DNA of 44,227 bases from Actinomycetota bacterium (GCA_026393475.1 JAPLAA010000090.1:1-44227), one strand, 5' to 3'. Counted from the stretch's first letter, positions 33,785 to 41,950 are shown. Notes: generated by a model not told the origin, from the letters alone. Program-made: numbers and translations.

Positions 33785-34726
33785 ATGACAGCGCAGCTCG
33801 CCGATCAACTCGCGTGCGCGGTCGACGCGACCTCGGTGGTCGATCTGGTCCGTCTCTCCGGCGGTGCGTCGCGTGAGACGTGGCGCTTCGTCGCCGACGG
33901 GCGCCCGTTGATCCTGCAGCGCCAACGCAGCGGCGACGGCCGCGACATGGGCGTCGAGGCCTCCGTGCTGCGGGCCGCAGGTGCCGCCGGGATGCCGGTC
34001 GCCCAGGTGATCGCCGCGGGCACGGGTGACGACTCGCCGCTCGGCGCGTCGTTCATGGTGATGACCGCGGTCGAGGGCGAGACGATCGCCCGCAAGATCC
34101 TCCGCGACGACGAATACGCGGAGGCCCGGGCGATGTTGCCGGCTCAGCTCGGCGCGGCGCTCGCCCAGTTGCACGCGATCCCCGTCGACACCGCCCCCGG
34201 CCTCGTCGAGCAGGACCAGATCGAGTACTACCGCACCGTCATGGACACGCTCGGACAGCCGCATCCGACGTTCGAGCTCGTGTTCCGCTGGCTCGAGCAG
34301 CACCGGCCGGTGTCGCCGCGACAGGCGATCGTGCACGGCGACTTCCGGCTCGGCAACGTGATCGTCGGTACCGACGGTCTCCGTGCCGTGCTCGACTGGG
34401 AGCTGGCGCACCTCGGCGATCCGATGGAGGACCTCGGGTGGCTGTGCGTGAAGGCGTGGCGGTTCGGTTCGGCGAAGCCGGTCGCCGGCGTCGGCGAGTA
34501 CCAGGAGTTGTTCGACGCCTACGAGGCAGCGGGCGGCGGCAGGGTCGACCCCGACGAGGCGTTGTGGTGGGAGGTGCTCGGCACGTTGAAGTGGGGGATC
34601 ATGTGCATCCTCCAGTGCAACGCGCACATGTCGGGCTTCTCCCGCAGCCACGAGCTCGCCGCCATCGGCCGACGCGTGTGCGAGAACGAACACGATCTGT
34701 TCCTGGCCCTGGAGGGACGCTGGTGA
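33785..34726 (+). CDS. APH family phosphotransferase (ACAD10-like)
   Basis: A 313-residue kinase-fold protein. The catalytic loop is VHGDFRLGNVIVG, and VLDWELAHLGDPMEDLGW contains the metal-binding Asp and is typical of the ACAD10/APH group, which in some organisms phosphorylates hydroxyacyl-CoAs during degradation of hydroxy fatty acids. PLILQRQRS gives the nucleotide-binding strand. The next gene, DUF6285, overlaps by 4 bp and often accompanies this kinase type. The substrate is not known. No clear -10 box is seen before its ATG. Confidence 0.85.
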   Translation: MTAQLADQLACAVDATSVVDLVRLSGGASRETWRFVADGRPLILQRQRSGDGRDMGVEASVLRAAGAAGMPVAQVIAAGTGDDSPLGASFMVMTAVEGETIARKILRDDEYAEARAMLPAQLGAALAQLHAIPVDTAPGLVEQDQIEYYRTVMDTLGQPHPTFELVFRWLEQHRPVSPRQAIVHGDFRLGNVIVGTDGLRAVLDWELAHLGDPMEDLGWLCVKAWRFGSAKPVAGVGEYQELFDAYEAAGGGRVDPDEALWWEVLGTLKWGIMCILQCNAHMSGFSRSHELAAIGRRVCENEHDLFLALEGRW

Positions 34727-35067
34727 TCCCGCACGACATGCCCACGAGCCGAGAGCTCGTCGAATCGGTGCGCGAGTGGCTCGAGCGCGACGTGCTCACC
34801 GGCACCACGGGACGGCTCCAGTTCCACGCCCGCGTCGCGATCAATGTGCTCGCGATGGTCGAACGCGAACTCGAGACCGGTGTCGTCCAGGCGGCGACGC
34901 ACCAGGCGAGGCTCGATCAGCTCGGGTGCGCCGACGAGGCCGAGCTCGCGGCGCGCATCCGCAGCGGCGAGCTCGACGACCGTGCGGCCGAGGTGCGCGA
35001 GCTGGTGTGGGCCAGCGTGCGCGACAAGCTCAGCGTGGCGAACCCGAAGTACCTCGCGGGGTCCTGA
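34723..35067 (+). CDS. DUF6285 protein partner of the APH kinase
   Basis: A 114-residue protein matching the small DUF6285 family that follows APH-type kinases in actinobacteria and proteobacteria. Seen: LVESVREWLERDV, RLQFHARVAINVLAMVEREL and C-terminal LVWASVRDKLSVANPKYL. It is probably a partner of the kinase; its activity is unknown. The GTG at 34723 overlaps the kinase stop (GTGA) and follows a GGAGG by 7 nt; ATG 34738 is an alternative. The last 38 bp overlap the convergent rlmN gene. Confidence 0.85.
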   Translation: MIPHDMPTSRELVESVREWLERDVLTGTTGRLQFHARVAINVLAMVERELETGVVQAATHQARLDQLGCADEAELAARIRSGELDDRAAEVRELVWASVRDKLSVANPKYLAGS

Positions 35068-36091
35068 TCTCGACCGGCTGGCCGGCCGCGAGCTGACCGC
35101 ACGCGGCATCGATGTCGGTGCCCCGGTTGCGGCGCACGGTGGCGTTCACGCCCCGCGACTCGAGCAGGTCGCGGAACTGCTGCACCCGCTTGGGGCTGCT
35201 GCCGATCGTCGGCCATCCCGGCGTGGGGTTGAGCGGGATGAGGTTCACGTGGGCGGCGAGCCGGAACCGCTTGCAGAGCGCGGCCAGTTCGAACGCATCG
35301 CTGTCGCGGTCGTTGACGCCCTCGATGAGCGCCCATTCGAAACTGATCCGTCGCCCCTTCACCGCCAGGTAGTCGGCGCAGGCGTTCATCAGCTGCTCGA
35401 GCGGGTAGCGCTTGTTCATCGGCACGAGGGTGTTGCGCAGCTCGTCGTTCGCGGCGTGCAGCGACACCGCGAGGTTCACCGGCAGCGGGCGGGCGGCGAG
35501 GCTGCGGATGCCGGGCACGATGCCGATCGTGCTCACCGTGAGGTGCCGGGCCGACAGCCCGATGTCGCCGTGGATCCGCTCGATCGCGCCCCACACGGCG
35601 GTCTCGTTGGCGAGCGGTTCGCCCATGCCCATGAACACGACGTTGGCGAGCCTGCGGCCCATGTCCTTCGCCTCGCGGGCGGCGCGGGCCACCTGCTCGA
35701 CGATCTCGCCGACGGTGAGGTGGCGCTTGAAGCCGGCCTGCCCGGTGGCGCAGAAGCCGCAGTCCATCGCGCAGCCGGCCTGGCTGCTGACACAGACCGT
35801 GACGCGGTCGGGGTAGAGCATCAGCACGGTCTCGATGCGGTTGCCGTCGTCGAGCTGCCACAGGTACTTCACCGTGTCGCCACCGTCGCTCATGCGGCGG
35901 ATCTCCTGGTGCAGGGCGAGCGGCAGTTCCTCGTCGAGGCGGGCGCGCAGCGCCTTCGGCAGCGACGTGAGCTCGTCGGGGGTGGCGAGTTGCGTGTAGA
36001 GGCCCTGCCACACCTGGTCGAGCCGGTACCGGGGTTCGCCGGCGAGCTGCTCGGCCAGCTGCTCCCGGTCGACGTCGTAGCGCGTGCTCAT
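35030..36091 (-). CDS. rlmN: Dual-specificity 23S rRNA/tRNA methyltransferase (C2 of A2503/A37)
   Basis: A radical-SAM enzyme of 353 residues that methylates C2 of adenosine 2503 in 23S rRNA and of A37 in some tRNAs. The cluster motif CxxxCxxC is in SQAGCAMDCGFCATGQAG, followed by VFMGMGEPLANET, TVSTIGIVPGI and NLAVSLHAANDELR. A C-terminal Cys for the methyl-carrying step lies in DIDAACGQLA. It is the last gene of a three-gene operon (mshD, pepF, rlmN), and its ATG overlaps the peptidase stop. Its 3' end overlaps the DUF6285 gene by 38 bp on the opposite strand. Confidence 0.94.
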   Translation of the reverse strand: MSTRYDVDREQLAEQLAGEPRYRLDQVWQGLYTQLATPDELTSLPKALRARLDEELPLALHQEIRRMSDGGDTVKYLWQLDDGNRIETVLMLYPDRVTVCVSSQAGCAMDCGFCATGQAGFKRHLTVGEIVEQVARAAREAKDMGRRLANVVFMGMGEPLANETAVWGAIERIHGDIGLSARHLTVSTIGIVPGIRSLAARPLPVNLAVSLHAANDELRNTLVPMNKRYPLEQLMNACADYLAVKGRRISFEWALIEGVNDRDSDAFELAALCKRFRLAAHVNLIPLNPTPGWPTIGSSPKRVQQFRDLLESRGVNATVRRNRGTDIDAACGQLAAGQPVEIRTPRGTSGSPR

Positions 36092-37944
36092 GGTCGCGGG
36101 TCCTGCAGCAGTCCGAGGTCGGTGGCCAGCGTCTCGTACTGGGCGATGCGCTCGCCGATCACCGACAGGCTCGCGGCCCAGAACGCCTCGTCGGTGACGT
36201 CGAGGCCGAACGCAGTGCCGAGCTCCTCGGCCGAGTCCATGCCGGCCCGCGACAGCAGGTCGTCGTAGCCGGCCTGGAACCGCTCGGGGTCGTCCTGGTA
36301 GCGGGCGAACAGCCCGAGCCCGAACAGCAGCCCGTACGTGTACGGCCAGTTGTAGAAGTGCGAGCTGTAGTAGTGCGGCTTGAGGATCCACATGTACGGG
36401 TGGGCGGTCGACTGGTCGAGTCCGTCGCCGTAGGCGTCGGCCTGCGCCTCGCGCATCATCTCGTGCAGCTCGCCGGCGCCGAGGGTGCGGCGCTGGCGGC
36501 GGGCGAACAGTTCGGTCTCGAACAGCACCCGTGAGCGGATGTCGACGACCACCTGGGCCGACGTCTGCAGGTCGACGTCGAGCAGCGCGAGCCGATCGGC
36601 GCCCTGCAGGTGCTTCAGGCCGGCTTCGACCACGAGGGTCTCGCAGAAGATGCTCGCCGTCTCGGCCAGCGCCATCGGGAGTCGCCGCTGCAGCGGTGTG
36701 CGATGCGTGAGCTGGGTGTTGTGATAGGCGTGGCCGAGCTCGTGGGCGGTGATCTGGGCCGAGTCGACCGTGCCGCTCCAGTTGAGCAGCACCAGTGAGC
36801 GGTCCTCCACGAACGACATGCAGAACGCCCCGCCCACCTTGCCGTCGCGAGGGGCCGCGTCGATCCAGCGTTCGGCGACGGCTCGATCGACGAGCGACGC
36901 GAGCGGGCCGCTGTAGTCGGCGAAGGCGTCGCGCACGAGGCGGAGGCCTTCCTGCCAGGAGATGCCGCCCGGGGCGACGGGCAGCGGTGCGAACAGGTCG
37001 CGCCAGGGGAGGGGACCGTCGTGGCCGAGGAGGCGGGCCTTGGTGCGCATCCAGCCACGGATGGTCGGCAGCGATGAGGTGATCGCCGCGTTCATCGCGT
37101 CGTACGTGGGGCGCGACACGCTGTTCGCGTAGAGCGATGCGTCGAGCGGCGACGGCCACCCGCGGCGTCGGTTGACGGTGTTGGCCTCGCCCTTGATCGC
37201 GTTCATCGCCGCGGCACACACCGGGGCGACGGTGGGCCACGCGATGAGCTCGGCCTCGTACGCCGCCTGTCGGACGGCGGGATCGCCGTGCGATGCGAGG
37301 CCGCGCACGGCGTTGATCGGCATCGTGACGGGGCCGTCGGGGAGCGCCACCTCGGCGGTGAGCTGCGAGGTGATCTCGCGCTGCAGGCGCGACCACGCCG
37401 AGGAGCCGGTGGTGGCGAGTTCGGCGTAGAGATGCTCCTCGGATTCGCTCATCTGCCGTTCGGCGCGCACGGCGAGCCGGCGCAGCGGTCCGACGTGATC
37501 GCCGATCGTCGGGTGCAGTACCGCCAGCTCGTCGGCGCCGAGGGATGCGACCCAGTCGGCCAGGCGGGCGAGCAGCGGCGTGACCTTGGCGTCGCGTGTC
37601 TCGATCTCGGAGAGCAGCGCCTGGGCCTGCTCGTGGCGGGTGTCGGTGGCGACCGTGGCGTAGGTGTAGGCGCGCAGTTCGCCGACCTGGCGTGCGGTCG
37701 CGTTGTAGGCCTCGATGACCGCTGCGGTGGCGTCGGCGTCCGCCGCCGTGGGCGAGCGCGGTTCGACGGCGCGGACACCGTGGTCGTCGAACAGGGCGAC
37801 GAGGCGGTCGACGTCGCTCGCCATCCGCTCCATCGCGTCGGTGAACGAGCGTGCCGTGAACGAGTCGTGGACGTCGGCGGCGCTCCAGCGGGGAAGCTCG
37901 TCGGACGCGTCCGCTGCACCAGGGGCGTCGGTGAGGTCGGTCAT
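36088..37944 (-). CDS. pepF: M3 family oligoendopeptidase (PepF-like)
   Basis: A 618-residue cytoplasmic zinc metallopeptidase that cuts short peptides. The active site is TAHELGHAYHNTQL (HExxH), with the third ligand Glu expected in LAETASIFCETLVVE. The C-terminal PHYYSSHFYNWPYTYG contains the substrate-binding HY/Y residues of M3 oligopeptidases. Its length matches PepF (about 600). The ATG at 37944 overlaps the mshD stop and its own stop overlaps rlmN, so the three are translationally coupled. Its link to mycothiol or rRNA methylation is not obvious. Confidence 0.92.
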   Translation of the reverse strand: MTDLTDAPGAADASDELPRWSAADVHDSFTARSFTDAMERMASDVDRLVALFDDHGVRAVEPRSPTAADADATAAVIEAYNATARQVGELRAYTYATVATDTRHEQAQALLSEIETRDAKVTPLLARLADWVASLGADELAVLHPTIGDHVGPLRRLAVRAERQMSESEEHLYAELATTGSSAWSRLQREITSQLTAEVALPDGPVTMPINAVRGLASHGDPAVRQAAYEAELIAWPTVAPVCAAAMNAIKGEANTVNRRRGWPSPLDASLYANSVSRPTYDAMNAAITSSLPTIRGWMRTKARLLGHDGPLPWRDLFAPLPVAPGGISWQEGLRLVRDAFADYSGPLASLVDRAVAERWIDAAPRDGKVGGAFCMSFVEDRSLVLLNWSGTVDSAQITAHELGHAYHNTQLTHRTPLQRRLPMALAETASIFCETLVVEAGLKHLQGADRLALLDVDLQTSAQVVVDIRSRVLFETELFARRQRRTLGAGELHEMMREAQADAYGDGLDQSTAHPYMWILKPHYYSSHFYNWPYTYGLLFGLGLFARYQDDPERFQAGYDDLLSRAGMDSAEELGTAFGLDVTDEAFWAASLSVIGERIAQYETLATDLGLLQDPRP

Positions 37945-38942
37945 GGGTGCTCCTGGTCGGTGGGGGCCGTCGGTTCGGCGCCGGTCGGTGGGGCGTCGAC
38001 GGCAGCGGGGACGTGGCCCGTGTAGGCGCGGTCGACGCGGTGGACGTGGAAGCCGAGCGACTCGTACAGCCGCACGGCCGAGGTGTTGTCGAGGTCGACG
38101 AACAGCATCCCGGTGGTGACACCGCGGGACACGATGTGGTCGAGCCCTGCGACGGTGAGCGCCCGACCCAATCCGGCGCCGTGGAAGTCGGGGTGCACCG
38201 CGATCACGTAGATCTCGCCCTGCACGGGATCGACGTCGTGGTGGATCTTGGTCCAGCAGAACGCCGCCAGCCGCCCGTCGCGCTCGTGCAGCAGGAAGCC
38301 CGCCGGGTCGAACCAGTCTTCGCTTTCGCGCAACTCGAGGGCCGCGATGTCCCAGATGCCCTGTTCTGGGTGCCACGCGAACGCGGCGTTGTTCACCTCG
38401 AGCCAGGCCCGTTCGTCCCTGCCCACCTCGAACGGTCGGGTGTGGACGGACGGACGGCCATCGGACCGCCCGACGAGCGGGAGTTCGACCAGCATCTGCA
38501 GCAGCGCGCGACCCGGTGCGAGCCCGGCCGACGCGGCGAGCGCATCGGCGTCGTCGCCCGCATCGAACAGCCACCAGCGGACGTCGCCACCGCCGGCGCG
38601 GGCGATCTCGTCGCTCGCCGCGGCGAGCACGCCGTGCACGAGCGCGTACCGGCCGGGGCGGTCGTCGTCAGCGCGGTCGCGGTCGACGACCACCTCGAGC
38701 GTCCAGGCCGCGCTGCGGCCGATGAGGCAGATCGCGAGGAGCTCGTCCGGCGAGGCAGGGATCCCGGTGTCGGTGCGGCAGGTGACCGCGGCGTGCCACG
38801 TGGGGCCGCCGTGGACGAGCTCGAGCCAGGCCTGGTCGGACACCGGGCGGTGCCCGGTGCGGTGCTGCTCGCGGCCCACCAGGTCGATCACCGCGGCGCG
38901 TTCGGCCGCGTCGAGCGCGTGGTGCACGTCGAACCGCAGCAT
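37941..38942 (-). CDS. mshD: Mycothiol synthase
   Basis: Acetylates the cysteine of Cys-GlcN-Ins using acetyl-CoA, the final step of mycothiol synthesis. The 333-residue protein has the two-GNAT-domain layout of MshD: a degenerate N-terminal half and an active C-terminal half with AFAWHPEQGIWD, DWFDPAGFLLHE, AAFCWTKIH and the acetyl-CoA loop EIYVIAVHPDFHGAGLGRAL, ending in LYESLGFHVHRVDRAYTG. Mycothiol is restricted to actinobacteria, which supports the assignment of the host. ATG 38942 is supported by a TAGCCT box 7 nt upstream. It leads the mshD-pepF-rlmN operon. Confidence 0.9.
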   Translation of the reverse strand: MLRFDVHHALDAAERAAVIDLVGREQHRTGHRPVSDQAWLELVHGGPTWHAAVTCRTDTGIPASPDELLAICLIGRSAAWTLEVVVDRDRADDDRPGRYALVHGVLAAASDEIARAGGGDVRWWLFDAGDDADALAASAGLAPGRALLQMLVELPLVGRSDGRPSVHTRPFEVGRDERAWLEVNNAAFAWHPEQGIWDIAALELRESEDWFDPAGFLLHERDGRLAAFCWTKIHHDVDPVQGEIYVIAVHPDFHGAGLGRALTVAGLDHIVSRGVTTGMLFVDLDNTSAVRLYESLGFHVHRVDRAYTGHVPAAVDAPPTGAEPTAPTDQEHP

Positions 38943-38949
38943 TCGGACG

Positions 38950-38955
38950 AGGCTA
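38950..38955 (-). promoter_or_regulatory. Leaderless-type -10 box (TAGCCT) of mshD
   Basis: On the minus strand TAGCCT lies 7 nt before the mshD ATG. It faces the nth box at 38991-38996, 35 bp away. Confidence 0.55.
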
Positions 38956-38990
38956 CCCGCCGATGCTCGGGCGGGAGCCCCGTCGGCCCG

Positions 38991-38996
38991 TAGCCT
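38991..38996 (+). promoter_or_regulatory. Leaderless-type -10 box (TAGCCT) of nth
   Basis: TAGCCT lies 7 nt before the GTG at 39004, a mirror of the mshD promoter. Confidence 0.55.
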
Positions 38997-39003
38997 CCAC
39001 GGC

Positions 39004-39681
39004 GTGGCACAGCCGAGAACACCCAAGGGTCGGGCGCGAGTCGTCGCCGAGCGCCTCGCCATCGAGTATCCCGAGGCCCTCTGCGAGCTCGACCACACGA
39101 ACGCGTTCGAACTGCTGGCGGCGACGATCCTGTCGGCGCAGTGCACCGACGCCCGGGTCAACATGGTCACGCCGACGCTGTTCGCCAGGTACCCCGACCC
39201 CGAGACGTTGGCCGGCGCCGATCCGTCCGAGCTGGAGGAGATCGTCCGGTCGACGGGCTTCTACCAGACCAGGGCGAAGAACCGGATCGGGATGGCCCAG
39301 GCGTTGCTCGACCGCTACCAAGGCGAGGTGCCCACCGAGCTCGACGATCTGGTCACCCTGCCGGGCGTCGGCCGCAAGACCGGCAACCTGGTGCGAGCGG
39401 TCGTGTTCGACCTCTCCGGTCTGCCCGTCGACACCCACGTCGGGCGGGTGAGTCGGCGGCTCGGCCTCACCCAGCAGGACGATCCCGTGAAGGTCGAACA
39501 CGAGCTCGGGTCGTTCCTCGCCCCCGATGCGTGGGGGCCGTTCGGTCTGCGCACCATCCTCCACGGCCGACGGGTGTGCGACGCGAAGAAGCCGCGCTGT
39601 GCCGACTGTGTGCTCGAGGACGTGTGCCCGTCATCGTCGCTGCCGCGGCGACGCGGTGCTGCGAACACGACGAAAGCTTGA
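39004..39681 (+). CDS. nth: Endonuclease III (DNA glycosylase/AP lyase)
   Basis: A 225-residue base-excision repair enzyme that removes oxidised pyrimidines and cuts the abasic strand. The helix-hairpin-helix LPGVGRKTGNLV carries the catalytic Lys and VDTHVGRVSRRLG the catalytic Asp. The C-terminal [4Fe-4S] loop is CDAKKPRCADCVLEDVC (C-x6-C-x2-C-x5-C). The start GTG 39004 is supported by a TAGCCT box 7 nt before it. It is divergent from mshD across 61 bp. The hairpin at 39682-39703 immediately follows its stop. Confidence 0.94.
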   Translation: MAQPRTPKGRARVVAERLAIEYPEALCELDHTNAFELLAATILSAQCTDARVNMVTPTLFARYPDPETLAGADPSELEEIVRSTGFYQTRAKNRIGMAQALLDRYQGEVPTELDDLVTLPGVGRKTGNLVRAVVFDLSGLPVDTHVGRVSRRLGLTQQDDPVKVEHELGSFLAPDAWGPFGLRTILHGRRVCDAKKPRCADCVLEDVCPSSSLPRRRGAANTTKA

Positions 39682-39703
39682 GTCGAGCCGCTCCCGGCTT
39701 GAC
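39682..39703 (+). terminator. Hairpin after nth
   Basis: GTCGAGCCG and CGGCTTGAC (one G-U pair) form a 9-bp stem with a CTCC loop right after the nth stop. There is no T-tract, so it is a weak or Rho-assisted stop at best. Confidence 0.4.
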
Positions 39704-39770
39704 GAAGCCTTGAAGATCGCGGTCACCGAGGGTGGTCGCTCGGGACGCTCCGTGCTGGTCCGGCCGCGGC

Positions 39771-39799
39771 TTGCGTTCTCATCGATCCCGTCGTACAAT
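39771..39799 (+). promoter_or_regulatory. Sigma70-like promoter of the candidate small RNA
   Basis: TTGCGT (39771-39776), a 17-bp spacer and TACAAT (39794-39799). Both hexamers and the spacing are close to the bacterial consensus and unlike the GC-rich TASSST boxes of the neighbouring genes. A purine at 39806 is a likely start site. Confidence 0.6.
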
Positions 39800-39805
39800 G
39801 CCTTC

Positions 39806-39904
39806 ACCAACCAGGTTCCCGCCACCTGGATTGTGGGCGAAGTCGGAATCCGCCGTCTGACTTCGCACAGCGACGGCCCCTTCGGGGGCCGTCGCTTCGT
39901 TTTC
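39806..39904 (+). ncRNA. Candidate structured small RNA (about 98 nt)
   Basis: No credible protein is encoded here. The predicted transcript has three stems. Hairpin 1: CCAGGT/ACCTGG (39811-39829) with a 7-nt UCCCGCC loop. Hairpin 2: GCGAAGTC/GACTTCGC (39837-39866) with a 14-nt loop that can form a small inner CGG/CCG pair. Hairpin 3 is an intrinsic terminator with a T-rich tail. A consensus promoter precedes it. The structure is not a tRNA and lacks the paired six-C loops of the actinobacterial 6C RNA. The remaining 5' and 3' parts of the 324-bp gap (39704-39770, 39905-40005) show only GC-rich short inverted repeats such as GCGCG/CGCGC at 39911-39934. Confidence 0.6.
39870..39904 (+). terminator. 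Intrinsic terminator with UUCG tetraloop
   Basis: GCGACGGCCCC (39870-39880) and GGGGCCGTCGC (39885-39895) form an 11-bp perfect stem closed by a C(UUCG)G tetraloop, followed by TTCGTTTTC. This is the strongest intrinsic terminator in the window. Confidence 0.85.
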
Positions 39905-40005
39905 ACCCTGTGCGCGAAACGCGCGCCTCGCGCGAACGCCATCCGGGCCACGGCGACCGCTCGGGGTGGTGTTCTCTGCCTCGGTCGAACCGGGGCGTCA
40001 CCCGA

Positions 40006-40209
40006 TCACTTGAGGGCGCGGACGGCCCGCTCGAGCGCACGGCTCGCACTGCGGAGCGCGCGCTCGGCTTCGTACATGGCCGACACCGCGTCGTCGTGGT
40101 TCCCGCCGAGCAGCGGCGTGACGAGCCCGGCCACGCGCTCGCGATAGCGGTCGACGTGATCGGCGGCGACCGACAGTTCGGCGGCGGTGCTCCCGGTGGA
40201 TGCGCTCAT
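40006..40209 (-). CDS. Small helical protein of unknown function
   Basis: A 67-residue protein, mostly helical and rich in Ala, Arg and Glu. The C-terminal half (YEAERALRSASRALERAVRALK) would be a single amphipathic helix, and the N-terminal half (AAELSVAADHVDRYRERVAGL) a second. I do not recognise a family. It is divergent from hisC and read toward the 3' end of the candidate small RNA. Good codon use and a well-defined length argue for a real gene, but this is not certain. Confidence 0.6.
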   Translation of the reverse strand: MSASTGSTAAELSVAADHVDRYRERVAGLVTPLLGGNHDDAVSAMYEAERALRSASRALERAVRALK

Positions 40210-40269
40210 GGCGTCGAGTCTGGCACGACGGTGCGCGCAAAGGCACCGGGTGCGACGACCCCTGATCGG

Positions 40270-40275
40270 TAGCGT
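40270..40275 (+). promoter_or_regulatory. Leaderless-type -10 box (TAGCGT) of the his operon
   Basis: TAGCGT lies 8 nt before the GTG at 40284 of hisC. It marks the operon start and rules out the upstream in-frame TTG at 40275, which overlaps the box. Confidence 0.55.
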
Positions 40276-40283
40276 TGGCTCCC

Positions 40284-41360
40284 GTGACCCGAGTGCCAGT
40301 TCGTGACGACCTCCGCGCCCTCGAGGGGTACCACTCGCCGCAGGTCGACGTCCGCGTCCGGCTCAACACCAACGAGGCGCCCGGCGAACCGCCGGCGGCA
40401 TGGCGCGATGCCTTCGCTGCCGAACTCTCCCGGGTGGCGTGGCACCGCTATCCCGATCGGGCCGCCACCGAACTGCGCGCCGAGATCGCGGCGATGCACG
40501 GCGTCGGCACCGATCAGGTCTTCGTGGCCAACGGCTCGAACGAGGTGCTGCAGACGGTGCTGCTCACCTTCGCCGGCCCCGGCCGCACCGTCGCCACCTT
40601 CGAGCCCACGTACCAACTGCACGCACACATCGCCCGGCTCACCGGCGCCACCGTGTCCGAGACCGACCGGGCCGCCGACTTCACGCTCGATCTCGAGGCG
40701 GCACTCGCCGCGATCGCTCGCGACCGCCCCACGGTCACGTTCCTGTGCTCGCCGAACAACCCGACCGGGCTGGTCGAGCCGGCCGAGCACGTGCGAGCGG
40801 TGCTGGCAGCGGTGGCGATGCTGCCCGAGCCCGGGCTGCTCGTGGTCGACGAGGCCTACGGCCAGTTCGCCGACTGGAGCGCGCTCGACCTCCTCGACGA
40901 GGAGGTGCCGCTCGTCGTCACCCGCACGTTCTCCAAGACGTGGTCGATGGCGGGCACCCGGCTCGGCTACCTCGTCGGCCCCCGCTGGCTCGTGGCCGAA
41001 CTCGACAAGGTGGTGCTGCCGTACCACCTCGACTCGGCCAAGCAGATCGCCGGTCGGCTCGCACTGCGCTACGTGGGTGAGATGAACGAGCGGGTCGAGC
41101 AGATCGTCGCCGAGCGCGAGCGCATCCAGCGTGCCTTCGACACCCTGCCCGTCGACCACTTCCCGAGCGGGGCCAACTTCGTGCTGTTCCGGCCCCGCAC
41201 CATGTCGGGCCGCCAGGTGTGGCAGGGCCTGCTCGACCGCAGCGTCCTCATCCGCGACTGCAGCAGCTGGCCTCGGCTCGACGACTGCCTCCGCGTCACC
41301 ATCGGCACGCCCGAGGAGAACGACGCGTTCCTCACCGCCCTCCAGGAGGTCCTGTCATGA
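40284..41360 (+). CDS. hisC: Histidinol-phosphate aminotransferase
   Basis: A 358-residue PLP enzyme that makes histidinol phosphate from imidazole acetol phosphate and glutamate. Class-II aminotransferase features: VRLNTNEAPGEPP at the N-terminus, ANGSNEVLQTVLLTF, CSPNNPTGL, LLVVDEAYGQF and the PLP-binding Lys in TRTFSKTWSMAGTRLGYL. C-terminal VLIRDCSSW carries the phosphate-binding Arg. It opens the his operon here; hisD, often just upstream in actinobacteria, is missing. The start GTG at 40284 is supported by a TAGCGT box. Its stop overlaps hisB (ATGA). Confidence 0.93.
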   Translation: MTRVPVRDDLRALEGYHSPQVDVRVRLNTNEAPGEPPAAWRDAFAAELSRVAWHRYPDRAATELRAEIAAMHGVGTDQVFVANGSNEVLQTVLLTFAGPGRTVATFEPTYQLHAHIARLTGATVSETDRAADFTLDLEAALAAIARDRPTVTFLCSPNNPTGLVEPAEHVRAVLAAVAMLPEPGLLVVDEAYGQFADWSALDLLDEEVPLVVTRTFSKTWSMAGTRLGYLVGPRWLVAELDKVVLPYHLDSAKQIAGRLALRYVGEMNERVEQIVAERERIQRAFDTLPVDHFPSGANFVLFRPRTMSGRQVWQGLLDRSVLIRDCSSWPRLDDCLRVTIGTPEENDAFLTALQEVLS

Positions 41361-41950
41361 ACGCACGCGCCGCCAGCCGCACCCGGGTGACCAAGGAGAC
41401 CTCGATCGAGCTGCACCTCGATCTCGACGGCACCGGTGAGGCGCACGCGTCGACCGGCATCCCGTTCTACGACCACATGCTCGAGCAGGTCGGCAAGCAC
41501 GGCGGGTTCGACCTGAACATCCAGGCCATCGGCGACCTGCACATCGACACGCACCACACCGTCGAGGACGTGGCGATCGCGCTCGGCGAGGCCTTCCGCG
41601 AGGCGGTCGGCGACAAGGTCGGTGTGCGTCGCTTCGCGAGCGGCCGCTATCCGCTCGACGAAGCGCTCGTCGACGTGGCGCTCGACCTGTCGGGTCGCCC
41701 GTTCGTCGTGTGGGAGGTGGAGATGCCCGAGTGCCTGCCGCTCGGCAACCCGCCGTTCGACCCGCAGCTCGCCGAACACGCCGTGTCGTCGTTCGCCACT
41801 GCGGCCGGCATCACGCTCCACGTGTCACTCGTGCGCGGCCGCAACGTGCATCACATCATCGAGGCCACGTTCAAGGGGCTCGGCCGTTGCCTGCGCGACG
41901 CGGTTCGGGTCGAGGGCAGTTCGCTGCCGAGCACCAAGGGCGTGCTGTGA
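41357..41950 (+). CDS. hisB: Imidazoleglycerol-phosphate dehydratase
   Basis: A 197-residue monofunctional dehydratase that converts imidazoleglycerol phosphate to imidazole acetol phosphate. Typical motifs: IPFYDHMLEQVGKHGGFDL, DLHIDTHHTVEDVAIALG (the manganese-binding His/Asp/Glu cluster) and HHIIEATFKGLGR with the second metal site. AGGAGGT lies 6 nt before ATG 41357. It overlaps hisC and hisH by 4 bp each. Confidence 0.95.
   Translation: MNARAASRTRVTKETSIELHLDLDGTGEAHASTGIPFYDHMLEQVGKHGGFDLNIQAIGDLHIDTHHTVEDVAIALGEAFREAVGDKVGVRRFASGRYPLDEALVDVALDLSGRPFVVWEVEMPECLPLGNPPFDPQLAEHAVSSFATAAGITLHVSLVRGRNVHHIIEATFKGLGRCLRDAVRVEGSSLPSTKGVL

Noticed and set aside
36092..38122. Upstream extension of the rlmN frame
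   Set aside because: The extension overlaps the peptidase gene in another frame and shows no domain; RlmN starts at the conventional N-terminus.
39798..39860. 20-codon ORF inside the candidate small RNA
   Set aside because: Its ATG overlaps the -10 box TACAAT, so it would lie upstream of the transcript start, and it has no ribosome binding site.
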